Shown here: positions 22,138 to 33,478 of the stretch, piece after piece | Layout of the letters: every line of letters begins with the position of its first letter | Position numbering within the stretch: the first letter of the stretch is position 1 | Source of the DNA: Nigrospora sphaerica | Lineage: Eukaryota; Ascomycota; Sordariomycetes; Amphisphaeriales; Apiosporaceae | Length of the DNA: 64,000 bases | Direction of reading: 5' to 3' | Assembly: GCA_018287875.1 (NCBI GenBank) | Contig: JAGVVL010000025.1 | Location: forward strand, 930,001-994,000 | The notes under the pieces: generated by a model | Databases searched by the model: none | Seen by the model: the letters and a program-made list of their open reading frames with translations, nothing else | Told to the model about the DNA's origin: nothing | Program-made: the position numbers and the translations under genes

Positions 22138-23843
22138 GATGACGGTGGCGATGGAGGGGGAGGAGAGCGAAGGCCTCGGGTAAGGAAAGAAGAGCGACAG
22201 GGGGGGTGAGGGGGGCCGAGTTAGCTGCCTACAATCCGGTAAACGTCCCGAGAGTCGATGGAGGACAATGCGAGAGCCGTCGGCCGGGATTGGGGGGTTG
22301 ACAACGGACGAGGGAAGCTCGCGGCAGGACAAACGCCAAAGTCAATTTAATTGCCGTGACGTCGGGCGGTTCGGGGCTGGGAATCCAGCCGATACAGGAA
22401 CGATGGAGGGCCACAATGCAGACTAAAAGACGACAGAATCCGGGGTAAACGATCTGATAAGACAAAAGGCGCGCGTGCGTCGGTCGACTTAAGGAAGGCG
22501 TAAGTTATGTACTCAAACAGGTACTTAAGTCAAGAGGTAGGTAAGGTTGTTGGTGGGCCGGTTCGGCAAGTACGCACTTTGCTGTAGGTCGGGTACGAGA
22601 GACTCGACGCTCTCACACACACAGAGCGAAGCTGGAAAGGCGGGAGAGAGGAACGAAAGCGGCGAGGACGAACGAGGAAGGAGCGGACCGCTCAAGTAGC
22701 GTGAACAGCAGACACAATGTGTCTCGGTCCGGTTGGCCCTCCCGCCGCGGCAGCCCGCAAACTCACGGTTATTTACCCTGTGCATTCCAAGCGTACCTCG
22801 GCACTCCCGTCAGCCCGTCTTTGGGCGCGGCATTGCCGTCTTTGCTGAGCCTCCGACTGCTAAGCCGACAACTCCCACTCCCCTGCTAACCCGAATGGGG
22901 AAAGGCAGTTGATGGGATCCGCCTTGACCAGATCTGGGCACCACCTCCCAGACCCAGAGGTATAAATATTCATCCCGTACATCCACCTTATTCAACCCCG
23001 GGTATCCTCAGTATTGGGCGCGCATATGCTACCGCCGGCTTTGTGGAAGAGGAGGAAAGAACCAATAAGAAAATAGACCCAAAACAACCCAAGTGGCACA
23101 GCCAGGTTAGTAGCGCAACCTACCTAGTTAAGACAGCAACTATGAGTATTCTTGGCCGGGGCCTTGGTCGTCATCCGGGCATATGTTCGTACCGGCCATT
23201 ATCCGGCGCGAGACTCTAAGTTCTGCCAGTCAATGCATTCGCTATATGAATGGAAGGTGTCACAAGCCGCTGTTGGTATTCCACATGACATCCTCCGGGC
23301 CCTACGAGAATGGGCTAGAGGTATGGGTTGATGGTCTAACCTAGGTTGTTCATGATTCCTGCCACTAAACAGCAACTTACAGGGATGGAAAGCGATAGGT
23401 CGTTCAATCATCAATGTTGTTATTCATGACTTCCTCGGAGCATACCCGAGATGCCCTTACCCCGGCAGATGTCTTCGTATGAATGGATGTTAAACCAATC
23501 CGTCAGTCTTGCCGTCCTGCCCAACCTCAGCCTTTACCACTCTTTCGCCACATTTCGCTCCCAAGAGTCTACGAGGAATCATACGGATCCCTGGCGATAC
23601 CCTATCACTTAGTACAGCCACTTTTCAGACGTCCCCGTCATGCCTTTATCCTACCACCCCATGAGGGGGGTTTACTACTACCACCCGACCAGGGTGGATG
23701 AGGTCGATCCGAATCTGGCTAACAGGTTTTGTGTTGCCGCCAGAGGCGCCTCGACAGAGGCCGGCGAGCTGGTCTAGGCTTTGCAACCACAACATACAGT
23801 CAACCCACAGCAGACCGAATCAATACAACGGCAGCCCGCCGAC
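22138..23843. other. Gene-poor stretch
   Basis: Promoter side of PEX11 and of the small orphan. No gene recognised. Confidence 0.35.
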
Positions 23844-24285
23844 ATGGCTGCTAAACTGTGCGACTTTGAATCTTTTTTTTTTGGCAAGAAAACCTACCTG
23901 GACCCGACAGAGATCTCGACACTGCGAACGCTAGTCAACACCGAGGGCCCCGTGTCTTTGTTCCGTGACGCAGTCTTAGAGGTAAACGCCCACCCACCCG
24001 GTGTCGCTCCACGCTTATGAGAGGTTAAACATGGTGCTTGCCATCGTAGATTGCTGATTCGCTGGTCTGAACTAGCTTCGGCTAATTTACCGTCAGATCA
24101 CCTTTGTTCCGCCCTCCTTGCGCCGCGATATGCTACACTTTGACGATCCCCGCCTGCTCCATTTGCAACAGGAAATGGGCCAGTGCATAGCCAAGGAGAA
24201 AGGGCTCCGAGGTCGAATAGTCGAATTACAGTCGGCGCCTGATGAGAGCAGTCAAGCCATCGAAGCAATAATCAAGAAGACATGA
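23844..24285 (+). CDS. Small uncharacterised two-exon gene (108 aa)
   Basis: Exon 1 is 23844..23981 and exon 2 is 24097..24285; the intron has donor GTAAAC, branch GGCTAATTT and acceptor CGTCAG, phase 0. The joined protein starts MAAKLCDFESFFFGKKTYL, contains LDPTEISTLRTLVNTEG, and its second half is helical and charged (DPRLLHLQQEMGQCIAKEKG), ending with SSQAIEAIIKKT. There is no signal peptide or membrane segment. I do not recognise the family. The consistent splice signals and continuing amino-acid texture support a real gene. A T-run inside exon 1 (about 23870-23881) encodes the Phe triplet and would be slippage-prone. Confidence 0.55.
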
Positions 24286-24841
24286 TAGATTTATTGTCCA
24301 CCCACAAACCGGGCTTCGAAATGGGCTATGACACTGACAAGTCTCACCAGCGAGCCGGGACTTGTGGCTTTCATTACCCCTTCACTGCTTTGGGCGTCTG
24401 TATCGTCGTGCTCAGTCCCTTTACCTCCGCCGCCCTGATCTTGTCCACAATGTTGGATTGAAAAAAAAGAGAGGAAGAAAAGGAAGAAAAGAAAGAAAAT
24501 GATTCGTTCTCTCCCACGCCGCTAAGGAGGGTGGCCTGTTGGTCGTTTCATGCCACGGCCAGTACCTGAGCGGCACAAACTGGCATGATGCTTACTGCAT
24601 TACCTGTTACTAAAAGCGAATCGTTCACGAGGTGTATAGAGACAATGTGGCAGAGCATTGCATCACATGCTCACCTCGCCTTATATGAATTATCAGCGTT
24701 TGGTAGTCCATCTGATTAAAAATCTATATCTATGCTCACTCAGGAATAAGACCAGGCCCTGTGCCTAGTGAGTACGGTAGAACCCAATTGTATGCGCTCG
24801 GGGGCGACAATCTAGACCCAGCACGACCAGTCGAGCAGCTA
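24286..24841. other. Intergenic, convergent, with a purine tract
   Basis: An A/G-only tract runs from about 24460 to 24500. Otherwise nothing is recognised between the orphan and the GPHR 3' end. Confidence 0.4.
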
Positions 24842-26488
24842 TCATGACCGTTTCTGTCCTATCTCGGCCATCTCGACTTCGTCCCAATCCTCCCCGAGTT
24901 CGCCAATTTTTCTACCCACATATATACCGACGGCAGTGGCCGTACTGGCCAGCAGGAACCAGCCCTCGAACCAGCGGTCTACGAAGCCCGGCTCCAGCGC
25001 GCTCTCAAGCGCATCGCCGACGGCACTCCCCACCTCTTTGGGCAAGTTGCTGCGCATTAGCAAGGCGGCCGAGATGACGTATATTGCGCTGATCTGGCCG
25101 ATGAGCAACGCCAGGTTGGCCTGTGCATGGTACAGCAAGCCCGGGGCCCATTTTGCGAAAAGGTGAAATGTCTGGAGGACCGAGTTGGCCGAGGCCGCGA
25201 GAATAACACCCGACAACAAAAAGGAGATCTGACGGGCCCACGCGATTTGGTCAAGTTTAGGATCCCAATGCTTGGCGAGAAGCCCAAGGAAGCGGTTAAT
25301 GGGGTCCGACGACGAGAACGAGGCGGTTGGGTAGTATATGCGACGCAGGGTGGTCAGAGATGTGGCTATGATGCGATAAACGCAGTAGATGCTGAACACA
25401 TAGGTAGGGATCAGGAGGAGTTTGCCTAGGGGAGTGGCAGCCCGCATAGAATCGGCTTGGCGGGAGCGAAGTGCGGAGAGCGAACTGGACAAATTTGACT
25501 CCATGGCCTCCAGACCGGAGATCTCGAGCTTCAACGCTCGAATCTCGGAGGCATCGCCACCACCACGGATAGATCCAAGTACCTTGGTAACCAGGCCGGG
25601 CTTCTCCTTGGCCGATGTGTCGGCAACTTTGCGCAGCAGTGACTGTAGTCGATGACGCTTCGTGAGGAGCATCTCGTTCGTAGCGTCGAGCCCAGCTTGC
25701 TTTCGTGCGATATCCGCGTCACTTACGGGACGCCGCGAGGCGGAACTCCCAAACGTGTGCCACGGCGAGGACACCGAGGCGAAACCCGACAACAGTGCCA
25801 TCAGCGAAATACCAATAACACCAATACGCTCGAGGCAGGCACGGGCGAGGCCACCGGAATTCCCACCTCGCGAGAACGCCATCTTCGTGCTCGGAAGGAT
25901 GGCGTCTCGGTCGATGGGCACGACATTCCCCAATGACCAGAAGGCGAAGAGCCACAATCCGAAGACGGCAAACTGCAAGATCCAGGCAGCTCGGGGGATA
26001 CGACCGGCGGCGGTGCGTTGAAACGACCAACCCGAGCCGGCCACCAGGGACTGAAGCTCCAAGAAAGGAATGACGACCACCAGGAAGAACAGAAGGGTGG
26101 GCACGGTAATCTTTAGCCCCGTTTGCCGCGCATGGGGGTTAACCAGTTCCGAAATTTCGCACAGGATCAGCTCGGCGAGGACCACGGCCAGGCTTACCGT
26201 CGTGGAGAAAGCCGCGGCCGCTACCCGCCTCCGGACCGATTTGGCGCCGTGTTCGGCGTGGACCTGCTGCAATGAGAGCGGGGCGTCGGACGGGAGGAAG
26301 TGGTCTTCGCCGTCGCGCGAGTTCTGGACCCGGGAGAGTTGCGGGAAGACCTTCCGGAGGACGAGAAGGAAGACGGCGCCGAAGGTGATGATGAACGGGC
26401 TCAGCGATAGGAGCGTGGCGAACGCCGACGGCGCCGAAAGGCCCGGCGCCGTGCACAGGTCGTCCTCGCACCCGGCGGTGAATGGCAT
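24842..26488 (-). CDS. Golgi pH regulator (GPHR / ABA-GPCR family)
   Basis: Polytopic Golgi/ER membrane protein, 548 residues, single exon. About nine hydrophobic segments, for example FATLLSLSPFIITFGAVFLL near residue 30, TVPTLLFFLVVVIPFLELQS, RAAWILQFAVFGLWLFAFW and ALLIGQISAIYVISAALLM. The central loop after segment 5 is long and coiled-coil-like (KQAGLDATNEMLLTKRHRL), typical of GPHR. The C-terminal ABA_GPCR part has LLLIPTYVFSIYCVYRI and the conserved RQISFLLSGVILAASANSV region. Members form anion channels that acidify the Golgi lumen, and plant homologs were called GPCR-type G proteins. There is a glycine-rich motif SIRGGGDASEIRALKLEISG in the loop. The length matches the family. Confidence 0.9.
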   Translation of the reverse strand: MPFTAGCEDDLCTAPGLSAPSAFATLLSLSPFIITFGAVFLLVLRKVFPQLSRVQNSRDGEDHFLPSDAPLSLQQVHAEHGAKSVRRRVAAAAFSTTVSLAVVLAELILCEISELVNPHARQTGLKITVPTLLFFLVVVIPFLELQSLVAGSGWSFQRTAAGRIPRAAWILQFAVFGLWLFAFWSLGNVVPIDRDAILPSTKMAFSRGGNSGGLARACLERIGVIGISLMALLSGFASVSSPWHTFGSSASRRPVSDADIARKQAGLDATNEMLLTKRHRLQSLLRKVADTSAKEKPGLVTKVLGSIRGGGDASEIRALKLEISGLEAMESNLSSSLSALRSRQADSMRAATPLGKLLLIPTYVFSIYCVYRIIATSLTTLRRIYYPTASFSSSDPINRFLGLLAKHWDPKLDQIAWARQISFLLSGVILAASANSVLQTFHLFAKWAPGLLYHAQANLALLIGQISAIYVISAALLMRSNLPKEVGSAVGDALESALEPGFVDRWFEGWFLLASTATAVGIYVGRKIGELGEDWDEVEMAEIGQKRS

Positions 26489-27602
26489 CGTATGCTGGCG
26501 GGTTTCGCTCCAGAAATGACCGTACGGCGGGTCGTCGAAGGACGGGAGGAGAGATCGGAGCGGACAGCGGCGCGAGGCAGGTGTAACAGCTCAACGGGAC
26601 GCAGTTTGCGACGGCAACAGCGATGGTGGTATTGCTCACAGCAGAACAGCGTGGAGACCCATTCTACAAGACGGGATTCGGCGCGATGATTTGGCAATCG
26701 TGTTCGTTACCAGACCGCGGTCGGTCCGGATTTGTCGAACGGTCGGGAAGGGACACGCGGGTCTTTGGGGCGCCAGCAGAGCCGGGGCAGTATATCAGTC
26801 TCAAACCGAATGACGGTGGTTCGGCGAGGGCATATTTGTTGATCTCAACGGCTCGGTTTCGAAGGGAAAGCAAAGAGGAGGGACGTGGGCCGAGGAGGGC
26901 GGGCAGAGCGGGAGGGAAGTGAAGGTTCACGGGTTTTTTGAAACAGCAGCCGTCTGTCAGCGGGCAAACAAGAAGGACAAAACGATATGATCGAAGGCCT
27001 GGGAAGATGACGACGCGCCCGCGGTAACCGCTGCATGCTCTCGCTCTTCCGCTCCACTATAGGTTGGCCCAGCCCAGCCAGGAACGCGCGCACCCTGTTG
27101 GCGGACCCCAGCTTGAGGTTATTGTAACGTCGCAGCCCTGCCTACAAACATTTACCTGTGCCTGGCAGTTCGTCTTGAGTGGGAGGGAGATTCCCCAGTC
27201 CTGAGCCCCGGCCCTTCATGCTGCGGACAAGCCCGTGGGTGCGTGTGTGGCTGGGCGGGCTAATAAGAATAAGAGACAGCTCATGTACATGAAGTGTAGC
27301 GGCGTAGCAGCATGGGCGGGAAGGCCCCTAGTGGTGGGGGAGTTGGGTGCTAGCTAAAGATGTGTGCCATGTGCACGGTACATTCCCTCTGGTCGCTAGC
27401 TGCACGGTCTTAGGTAAGCCGACAGGGATCCCGACAGCTCCAGGGCCGAGCATGGAAAAAAGTTGATGTTGCGCCAGCCAGATAGTCGATTCGCCGAAAT
27501 GGTGCTGTAGCAGACGACAACCGCCTCCGCCTCCGCCCCCCGTCTCCTCTTCCCCAGTCACCTCCAGCTGGGTAGCAGGTCACCGGTGACCGCGCCATCG
27601 CC
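26489..27602. promoter_or_regulatory. Divergent intergenic region GPHR / mL46
   Basis: About 1.1 kb separate the two starts, so it holds both promoters. No specific element recognised. Confidence 0.45.
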
Positions 27603-28757
27603 ATGAGCTCTTCCACCAGAGGCGGCGCCGCCGCCGCCGCCTTATTACGGAGTTCGTGCCTCCCCCGCCGCCGCGTCTGCCCCCGCCGCCGCCTCCCTGC
27701 TAACACCACGCGACAGGACGGCCGAATGTCTGCGCCAGCTGCCGGACCACCGCTTTCCTGCGCCCCTACTCGGCCGCCGCCGAGGCGGCCACCCGAGCCC
27801 AGGCCCACGAGCTCAAGCCCACCCAAGCCGAACCCAAGGAGCCTGTCACCACCAGTCGCCGCGCCGCCTACCGCATCAAGTCCGGCATCATCCTCACCCG
27901 GCCACCGCTGCTGACCCGGCCATTGACGCCCTTCGAGAGCGCTTTCTTCTTCTACCAGAAGCGCCTCAACGAGCGTCTCACCACCGAATTCAGAGACACC
28001 ATGTGGTTCAAGAAGGACACGGCCGCCGACCTGGACTGGCGGATCAAGCTCGCCGAGCGCGGCGGCTTGATCCCCAAGGAGCTCGGCAGATACCATGCGA
28101 AAGGCCGCAATGCCTGGAACGACGAATTGCTGGTGGGCAGTACGCTCAGTGACGAGGAGCGAGTCAGGCAGATCCTGCTGAAGGACGCCGAGTCCCGCGT
28201 CACCGAGGACGGCGAGCCCGCCAAACCCGACGAGATCATCCCGGTCGAGCAACCGCAACCCCGAATGACCGAGGCCGACCGGACGAACAACGTCCGGAGG
28301 CTGGATCGCAAGCTCGACAGCACCCTGTACTTGGTCCTCCGCAAGTCGAGTGGAGAATGGCAGTTCCCCTCAGACGACTTGTCGACCGAGCACAACCTGC
28401 ACGAGGTAAGAATCTGTTCCGCTCTGCGGATGAACAGGACCGGGCGCTAACAATCATGCCCAGGCGGCGCAAATGATCCTCGACGCTTCGGCCGGCGTGA
28501 ACATGAACACCTGGATCGTGGGTCGGGTGCCAATTGCTCACCACGTCGTCCACCCCACCTTCAAGGAGGACACGTCAATAGCAGTGCGCGGCGAGAAGAC
28601 CTTCTTCCTGAAGGGCAGAATCATGGCCGGCCAGGCCGATCTCAAGGGCAACACCCTGGGCTATACCGACTTCAAGTGGTTGACAAAGGACGAGCTGAGG
28701 GAGACCCTCTCCGAGACCTACTTCAAGTCTGTAAGGAATATGATGGCAGGCCGGTGA
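27603..28757 (+). CDS. MRPL17: Mitochondrial large ribosomal subunit protein mL46
   Basis: Component of the mitochondrial large subunit with a Nudix-like fold, 343 residues. Exons: 27603..27651, 27717..28405 and 28464..28757 (1032 nt). The first intron is 65 nt with donor GTTCGT and an exact CTGCTAACACC branch; its removal joins the presequence MSSSTRGGAAAAALLR to RPNVCASCRTTAFLRPYS. The presequence is basic and Ala/Arg-rich, consistent with mitochondrial import. The body has ESAFFFYQKRLNERLTTEF and WFKKDTAADLDWR, and the Nudix-like part LYLVLRKSSGEWQFPSD. The third exon holds HVVHPTFKED and the hydrophobic end of the fold. The Nudix catalytic residues are not expected to be active. The donor of intron 1 is slightly uncertain; the body frame is not. 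Confidence 0.9.
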
Positions 28758-28929
28758 TGGCCCACGAAGGCTGCGGTGGAGGCCCATTGGCTTCCCGCGT
28801 GTATTTTACAGCGAAACGGCGTACATAGACAATGTACTCTACTGTACACTACCATTTGGAGACATATGCTAGGGCGGGAAGGGGGAGGTGACGGCGGGGG
28901 GCGGTTTCGCCGGCGGCAACCCCTGACTT
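28758..28929. terminator. Convergent 3' region mL46 / MSW1
   Basis: The two stop codons are about 170 bp apart, so polyadenylation sites for both genes must fall here or overlap. No hexamer was assigned. Confidence 0.4.
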
Positions 28930-30183
28930 CTACAGGGGCGCCAGGCCGACGGCATCTCGCACCATGCGCATCGTCTCAGCCGCGCTCGCCCTGGCCTTCT
29001 CTGCGCCTTCTTCCTGCACCTCCTCGAGCCACTTGCCGCCTTTGCGGGCGTTGATCTCGTGGTACCTCTCGCGGATGCCCTCGAGCTCGCCGGTGACAGC
29101 GTCGGTGACGGCGCGCTTGAGGTCGGCGAGGCCGGCGCCCTGGCGCGTGAGCTCATGAGCCCAGTCCTCGGGGGCGCGGTACTCGCCGGGGGCGCACTGG
29201 GCCAGCAGGTCGAGCAGGTTGGCGACGCCGGGGCGGGCGTCGCGGTCGTAGGTGACACCGAGGGCCGAGTCCGTGACGGCGCCGCGGACGCGCTGGGCGA
29301 TCTCGGCGGCGGGGGCCGTGACGAGGATGCGCGACCGGTGGTCGGCCCACGGCGTCTTGGACATCTTCTTGTGCGGATTCGTGAGCGACATGACGCGCGC
29401 CGCCGGCGTCGTGAGCGTCGCCGGCGCCACCAGGAGCGGGCCCCCGTGGTGGTGGTTGAAGTTGGTCACGCACTCGCGCGCGAACTCGAGGTGCTGCGCC
29501 TGGTCCGCCCCGACCGGCACGTGCGTCGCCCGGTGCACGAGGATGTCGGCCGCTTGGAGGACGGGGTAGGAGAAGAGGCCCAGCTTGAGCTTGGCGTCCA
29601 CCGTCTCCTCGTCCAGCGCCAGGGCGTGGTTGCCCTGCGTCAGCTTGCTCTAGACAGACCATATCGTGCACGTTAGTTTAAGGGGGGGTGCCCCTGTGTT
29701 TTTCTTGCTTTGGTTTGGCCTCGCAATAGGGGAACCAGGCGAACTTGCCTTCCACTGCGTCATCCGTCCGAGGTAGCCCATGGAGGCCGTACAGCTCAGA
29801 ATCCACATTAGCTCGGTGTGCGCCGGCACCGAGGATTGGTAGAACAGGGTCGACTTCTGGGGGTCAAGGCCAATGGCCAGCAGCACCGCCATCATCTCGC
29901 GGCTGCGCTGCCGGAGCACGGCGGCGTCCTGGGGCATGGTGATGGCGTGGAGGTCGACGATGGAGAAGAAGAGCTTGGTCCCCTCGGGGACCTCGTCCTG
30001 CAGCCGCTTCCATTGCCGCAGCGCCCCCAGGTAGTTGCCTAGGTGTGGCGTGCCGGTGGGCTGGATGCCCGAGAAGATAACCATGTCCTTGGGCATCCCG
30101 CTTGACGACTGCCACCGTCTCTGCGTTCTGGAGAGGCCCGAAAGCACCCGAAGGGGCTGCTTTAGATGCCGCGCGGCCGACAT
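28930..30183 (-). CDS. MSW1: Mitochondrial tryptophanyl-tRNA synthetase
   Basis: Class I synthetase charging mitochondrial tRNA-Trp, 384 residues, exons 30183-29749 and 29649-28930. The start MSAARHLKQPLRVLSGL is a basic presequence; an in-frame upstream ATG at 30249 would add a poly-glycine stretch read from a poly-C tract and is unlikely. The catalytic N-half has FSGIQPTGTPHLGNYLGAL (HIGH variant HLGN), then FSIVDLHAIT and VPAHTELMWIL. The second exon carries ADILVHRATHVPVGADQAQH and the KMSKS-type loop HKKMSKTPWA, where the last Ser is Thr. The intron has donor GCAAGT, branch AACTAAC and acceptor CTAG, so it is a GC-AG intron; no GT donor keeps the frame here. The C-half is helical, as expected for TrpRS anticodon recognition. 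Confidence 0.92.
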
Positions 30184-30879
30184 ATCGGCAATAGAAACTG
30201 CGGCGCCGTTAGCTATCCAGCATGCCAAACCCCCCCCCCCCCCCCCCACCCCAAAAAAAACCAGAGGGGGGCCATACTATGCTTGTGACGGTGACAAGAG
30301 TGAGAGTTGTCGTGTGCTCAACTAGGTTGTAAGGTGGTGAGCAACTATCATGGAACATGCGCCAAGTTTCTGCCACTCACTCCCGTTATGTGCTTCGACG
30401 CCAAATAGGTACAGTGATAATCATTTGCACCAGACGAGCATAGAATTATTAGTTGCCAAACCAAGCAGACAGATGGAAGCCGTGGCCGCTATCGTTATGG
30501 GTTTCAACAAAATCCTTTTCTCACAATGAAGGGCCGCTGGCGCTCGGGCCACTTATCAAGCAACAACCCTCTCTACGACCAACAATATGTAATGTCTTAG
30601 CCGACAGAGTGTCGCCGTCGTTTTTGTATGGCGGTATCTTGCTGCTTCTATAGCAGCATCCGTGATATATGCGGTCACGTCATATATCCTTAACCCACCG
30701 GTTCCCGCTTGTGTCCCCTGACGTTCACGTACCGAGGAGGTACTCGGGCGAAGCCACCAGCCGCCACTTTTGCAGCTGATCTACAAGCATCGTCTTTCAC
30801 TTGATTGCTACATATGGTACATCTAGCCATCGCAAGCACCCTATGCGAGCCCTTGCCCAGGCCATATAGCGCGCGCGCT
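30184..30879. other. Intergenic with poly-C tract
   Basis: A run of about 18 cytosines at 30230-30247, followed by ACCCC and eight adenines, lies within 70 bp upstream of the MSW1 start. The rest is 3' flank of the ribosomal protein gene. Confidence 0.6.
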
Positions 30880-31880
30880 CTAAGGGGGCGGCCTCTGCCC
30901 ACCCACCGTGTTGAACCTTTGGCTTTCGAGAAGCTCCTGGACCTTTTGAACAGTACCAAGTGTCTGATCACGGCCGAGCAACTTCATCTTCTCCTCGACG
31001 AGGCCCTCCAATGCCTTGGTATTGGCCTCCATCTCAGCGCCCACGTCTGGCCGTCCTGTCAGTCCCGTTCCCTTACTCAAACATGGGGGGTCCAGCTTAC
31101 CAAGCTTGCTATACTCCCAGATATTGGCCTTCATACCAATTCCGTAGTATGCGTGCTTCTGCAAGAAAGCAAGCCAGATCTGGACACTCTCGGGGTGCCC
31201 ATCGCGGATCTGAATCAAGCGCCGCCGGGTGATACGTTCAAAGTTCTCCTGACTCTTCTTGAAAATGAAATGCGACTTGGGCACGGTCCAGCGCTCCGTG
31301 ATCTTAGGTAGCGGTACAGGTCCAAATGCCGGAAGATTCAGGTAGTAGGCAGCGCGCAGGGCAAAATCGCAGAAGAACTCGAGGTTGGGGATGCTGTAAG
31401 ACCGCAATTGGAGATCGCAAGTGGGCACACCATACTCGGCCTCCCGTCGCAGGGGCTGAAGGTAGAGTGCCTGTACGGAGCGGGGCAAACGGATTCGCTT
31501 CTCGTCGGGGTGCAGTTCGTGCCTGTGGACGCTGTGAGATGATGCGGTCCCAAAGGAAGGCAGGGGTAGCTGTACCTCATGGGAAACGGGACAGTCAACC
31601 CATCGTCATTGGGAACGTTGTGCTTCGGCTCGGCTTTGGTCTTGGATTCGGAATCGACTCTGCAAGGAAGTCAGCAACACGAGGAACGACTCGTGGCTCG
31701 GGCATCAACGTACTGTGACGCGTTGAATCGAGCTGCAATGCCGACAAAGGCGCTCCGCGGCTGCTGAGCCTGCGAGGCAGTTAGTGGCCGTCCGCATCAG
31801 GGCGCCCGGAGGCGCATCGCACGTACCACCGGCCGGGCCAATGTCTGCCGTAGGGGCTGTAATATCCGCGATCTGTTCAT
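30880..31880 (-). CDS. RSM10: Mitochondrial small ribosomal subunit protein uS10m
   Basis: Mitoribosomal small-subunit protein, 263 residues. Five exons: 31880-31827, 31769-31714, 31659-31576, 31522-31101 and 31055-30880 (792 nt). The presequence is MNRSRILQPLRQTLARPV, basic and import-like. The uS10 fold is clear: RSVQALYLQPLRREAEYGVP, CDLQLRSYSIPNLEFFCDFA, the LPKITERWTVPKSHFIFKKS block (two blocks: LPKITERWTVPKS, HFIFKKSQENFERIT) and PESVQIWLAFLQKHAYYGIG. The final intron is only 45 nt (GTAAGC to a CTGACAG acceptor), carries no stop and is a multiple of three. Splicing gives SKLGRPDVGAEMEA, which fits orthologs; retention would insert 15 residues. Promoters of RSM10 and CSN5 face each other. 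Confidence 0.92.
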
Positions 31881-32295
31881 TGTGCTGTGATTGCCGCTCG
31901 TGTCGCCCCCGGAACAGCCAAGGTCGCGATCTTCAAGCACCGCATCCGAACTCCACGGCCGCCCACCTCGAAATTTGGGACCCCGGACAGCGTTATCGAT
32001 GATGCGGGTAATGCTATCGTATCGATATGCATAAAGTGAGCTTTATGCAGTAGCCAAGCCGAGCCGAGCCGTCTCGGTGGCAGCAGCCTAGACATGGACC
32101 AGAGCTCCCCCACTTCCATCGTACCTCCCACCCACTTGGAACCCGCCCGCTCAATATCCGTGTATCATTACAGAGGTGGACATGTACCTACATAGTTGGT
32201 AGAATCACCAGCAACCTTCGTCTTCCCACTCGGGTCTCGCCAATCTTCCCATCTACTTCAAACGCGAGGCAGACCTCGCGATTTCTCCAGCCAAG
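31881..32295. promoter_or_regulatory. Divergent promoter RSM10 / CSN5
   Basis: About 415 bp separate the two ATGs, which must serve both genes. No specific site assigned. Confidence 0.55.
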
Positions 32296-33478
32296 ATGGA
32301 GACGGCTATGAAATCTTGGGGTAAGCCTATCTTCTTCCCACGTCCCTTGGCTGATACCCCATCCACCCCCACCATCATCGCTGGTTCGCATGAGCGGTAG
32401 CTAACCATGCCTCGTGCTGTTAGAGCTCGACAACAACATCCAGCTTGTCGACCCCGTACGTGACGCTCTTTACGTCTACGACAAGGCTCAGCAAAAGGCT
32501 ATCGACGAGAAGAAGCCATGGCGCGAGGACCCGAATCACTTCAAGCACGTGCGCATCTCGGCCGTAGCCCTGATCAAGATGGCAATGCACGCGCGGTCGG
32601 GGGGTGAGATCGAGGTCATGGGCCTCATGCAGGGCTATGTGACTGGCGACACCTTCATCGTCACCGACGCCTTCGGCCTGCCTGTCGAGGGAACCGAGAC
32701 CCGTGTCAATGCCCAGGACGACGCCAACGAATACATGGTCGAGTACCTGCGCCTGAGCCGAGAGCAGGGCGGGCGCGAGGAGAATGTCGTGGGCTGGTAC
32801 CACAGTCACCCCGGCTACGGCTGCTGGCTTTCAGGTATCGACGTCCAGACGCAGGCATTGCAACAGCAGTTCAGCGAGCCGTTCTGCGCCGTCGTCATCG
32901 ACCCGGACCGCACCATCAGCGCTGGCCAGGTGGAAATTGGCGCCTTCCGCACCTACCCCCAGAACCACAAGAGCGAGGGCTCGGCGGCGGCGGCGGGCTC
33001 TGGGAGTTCCAGAAACGCCAAGGATGGAGGTGGCACCTCGGTCCCACTGGCCAAGATGGCAGACTTTGGTGCCCACGCAAACCGATACTACAGTCTCGAG
33101 GTGTCGCATTTCAAGAGCAGCCTGGACACCAAGCTGCTGGAGCTTTTGTGGAACAAGTACTGGGTGCAGACACTGTCTCAAAGCCCCCTCCTGACGAACC
33201 GCGACTATGGCAACAAACAGATGCTTGACCTGGGCTCCAAGATACGGGAAGCAACTCAGCATGTCCAAAAGAGCAGCCGAAATGGCGGCACTATGTGGAC
33301 GAACAACTCCAGTTCCAAGTACGTGGACAACGAGCTTGAGAAACTTGCCAGCGACAGTAGAGCCGTCCTGGGCAAGGAGACACAGGGCTTGATGGCCACC
33401 GAGATCAAGGCCATGATATTCAACGACATAGGCAAAGTTGGCGCCGGGGCATCGGCAATCACCACCGATGACGAGTGA
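32296..33478 (+). CDS. CSN5: COP9 signalosome subunit 5 (JAMM deneddylase)
   Basis: Catalytic subunit of the COP9 signalosome, removing Nedd8 from cullins, 359 residues. Exon 1 is 32296..32320 (METAMKSW plus one base) and exon 2 is 32424..33478; the intron has GTAAGC, branch GCTAACC and acceptor GTTAG. The MPN domain runs from about residue 50 to 190. All JAMM zinc ligands are present: Glu of EVMGLMQG (about residue 72), then His135 and His137 of [14 protein letters not shown], the Ser and Asp148. The C-terminal half shows [20 protein letters not shown] and [12 protein letters not shown]. The insert [20 protein letters not shown] is a low-complexity loop. In filamentous fungi the complex links light and development with secondary metabolism. 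Very secure. Confidence 0.96.

Noticed and set aside
30184..30249. Upstream in-frame start for MSW1 (poly-glycine N-terminus)
   Set aside because: The extra residues come from the poly-C tract and destroy a normal mitochondrial presequence.
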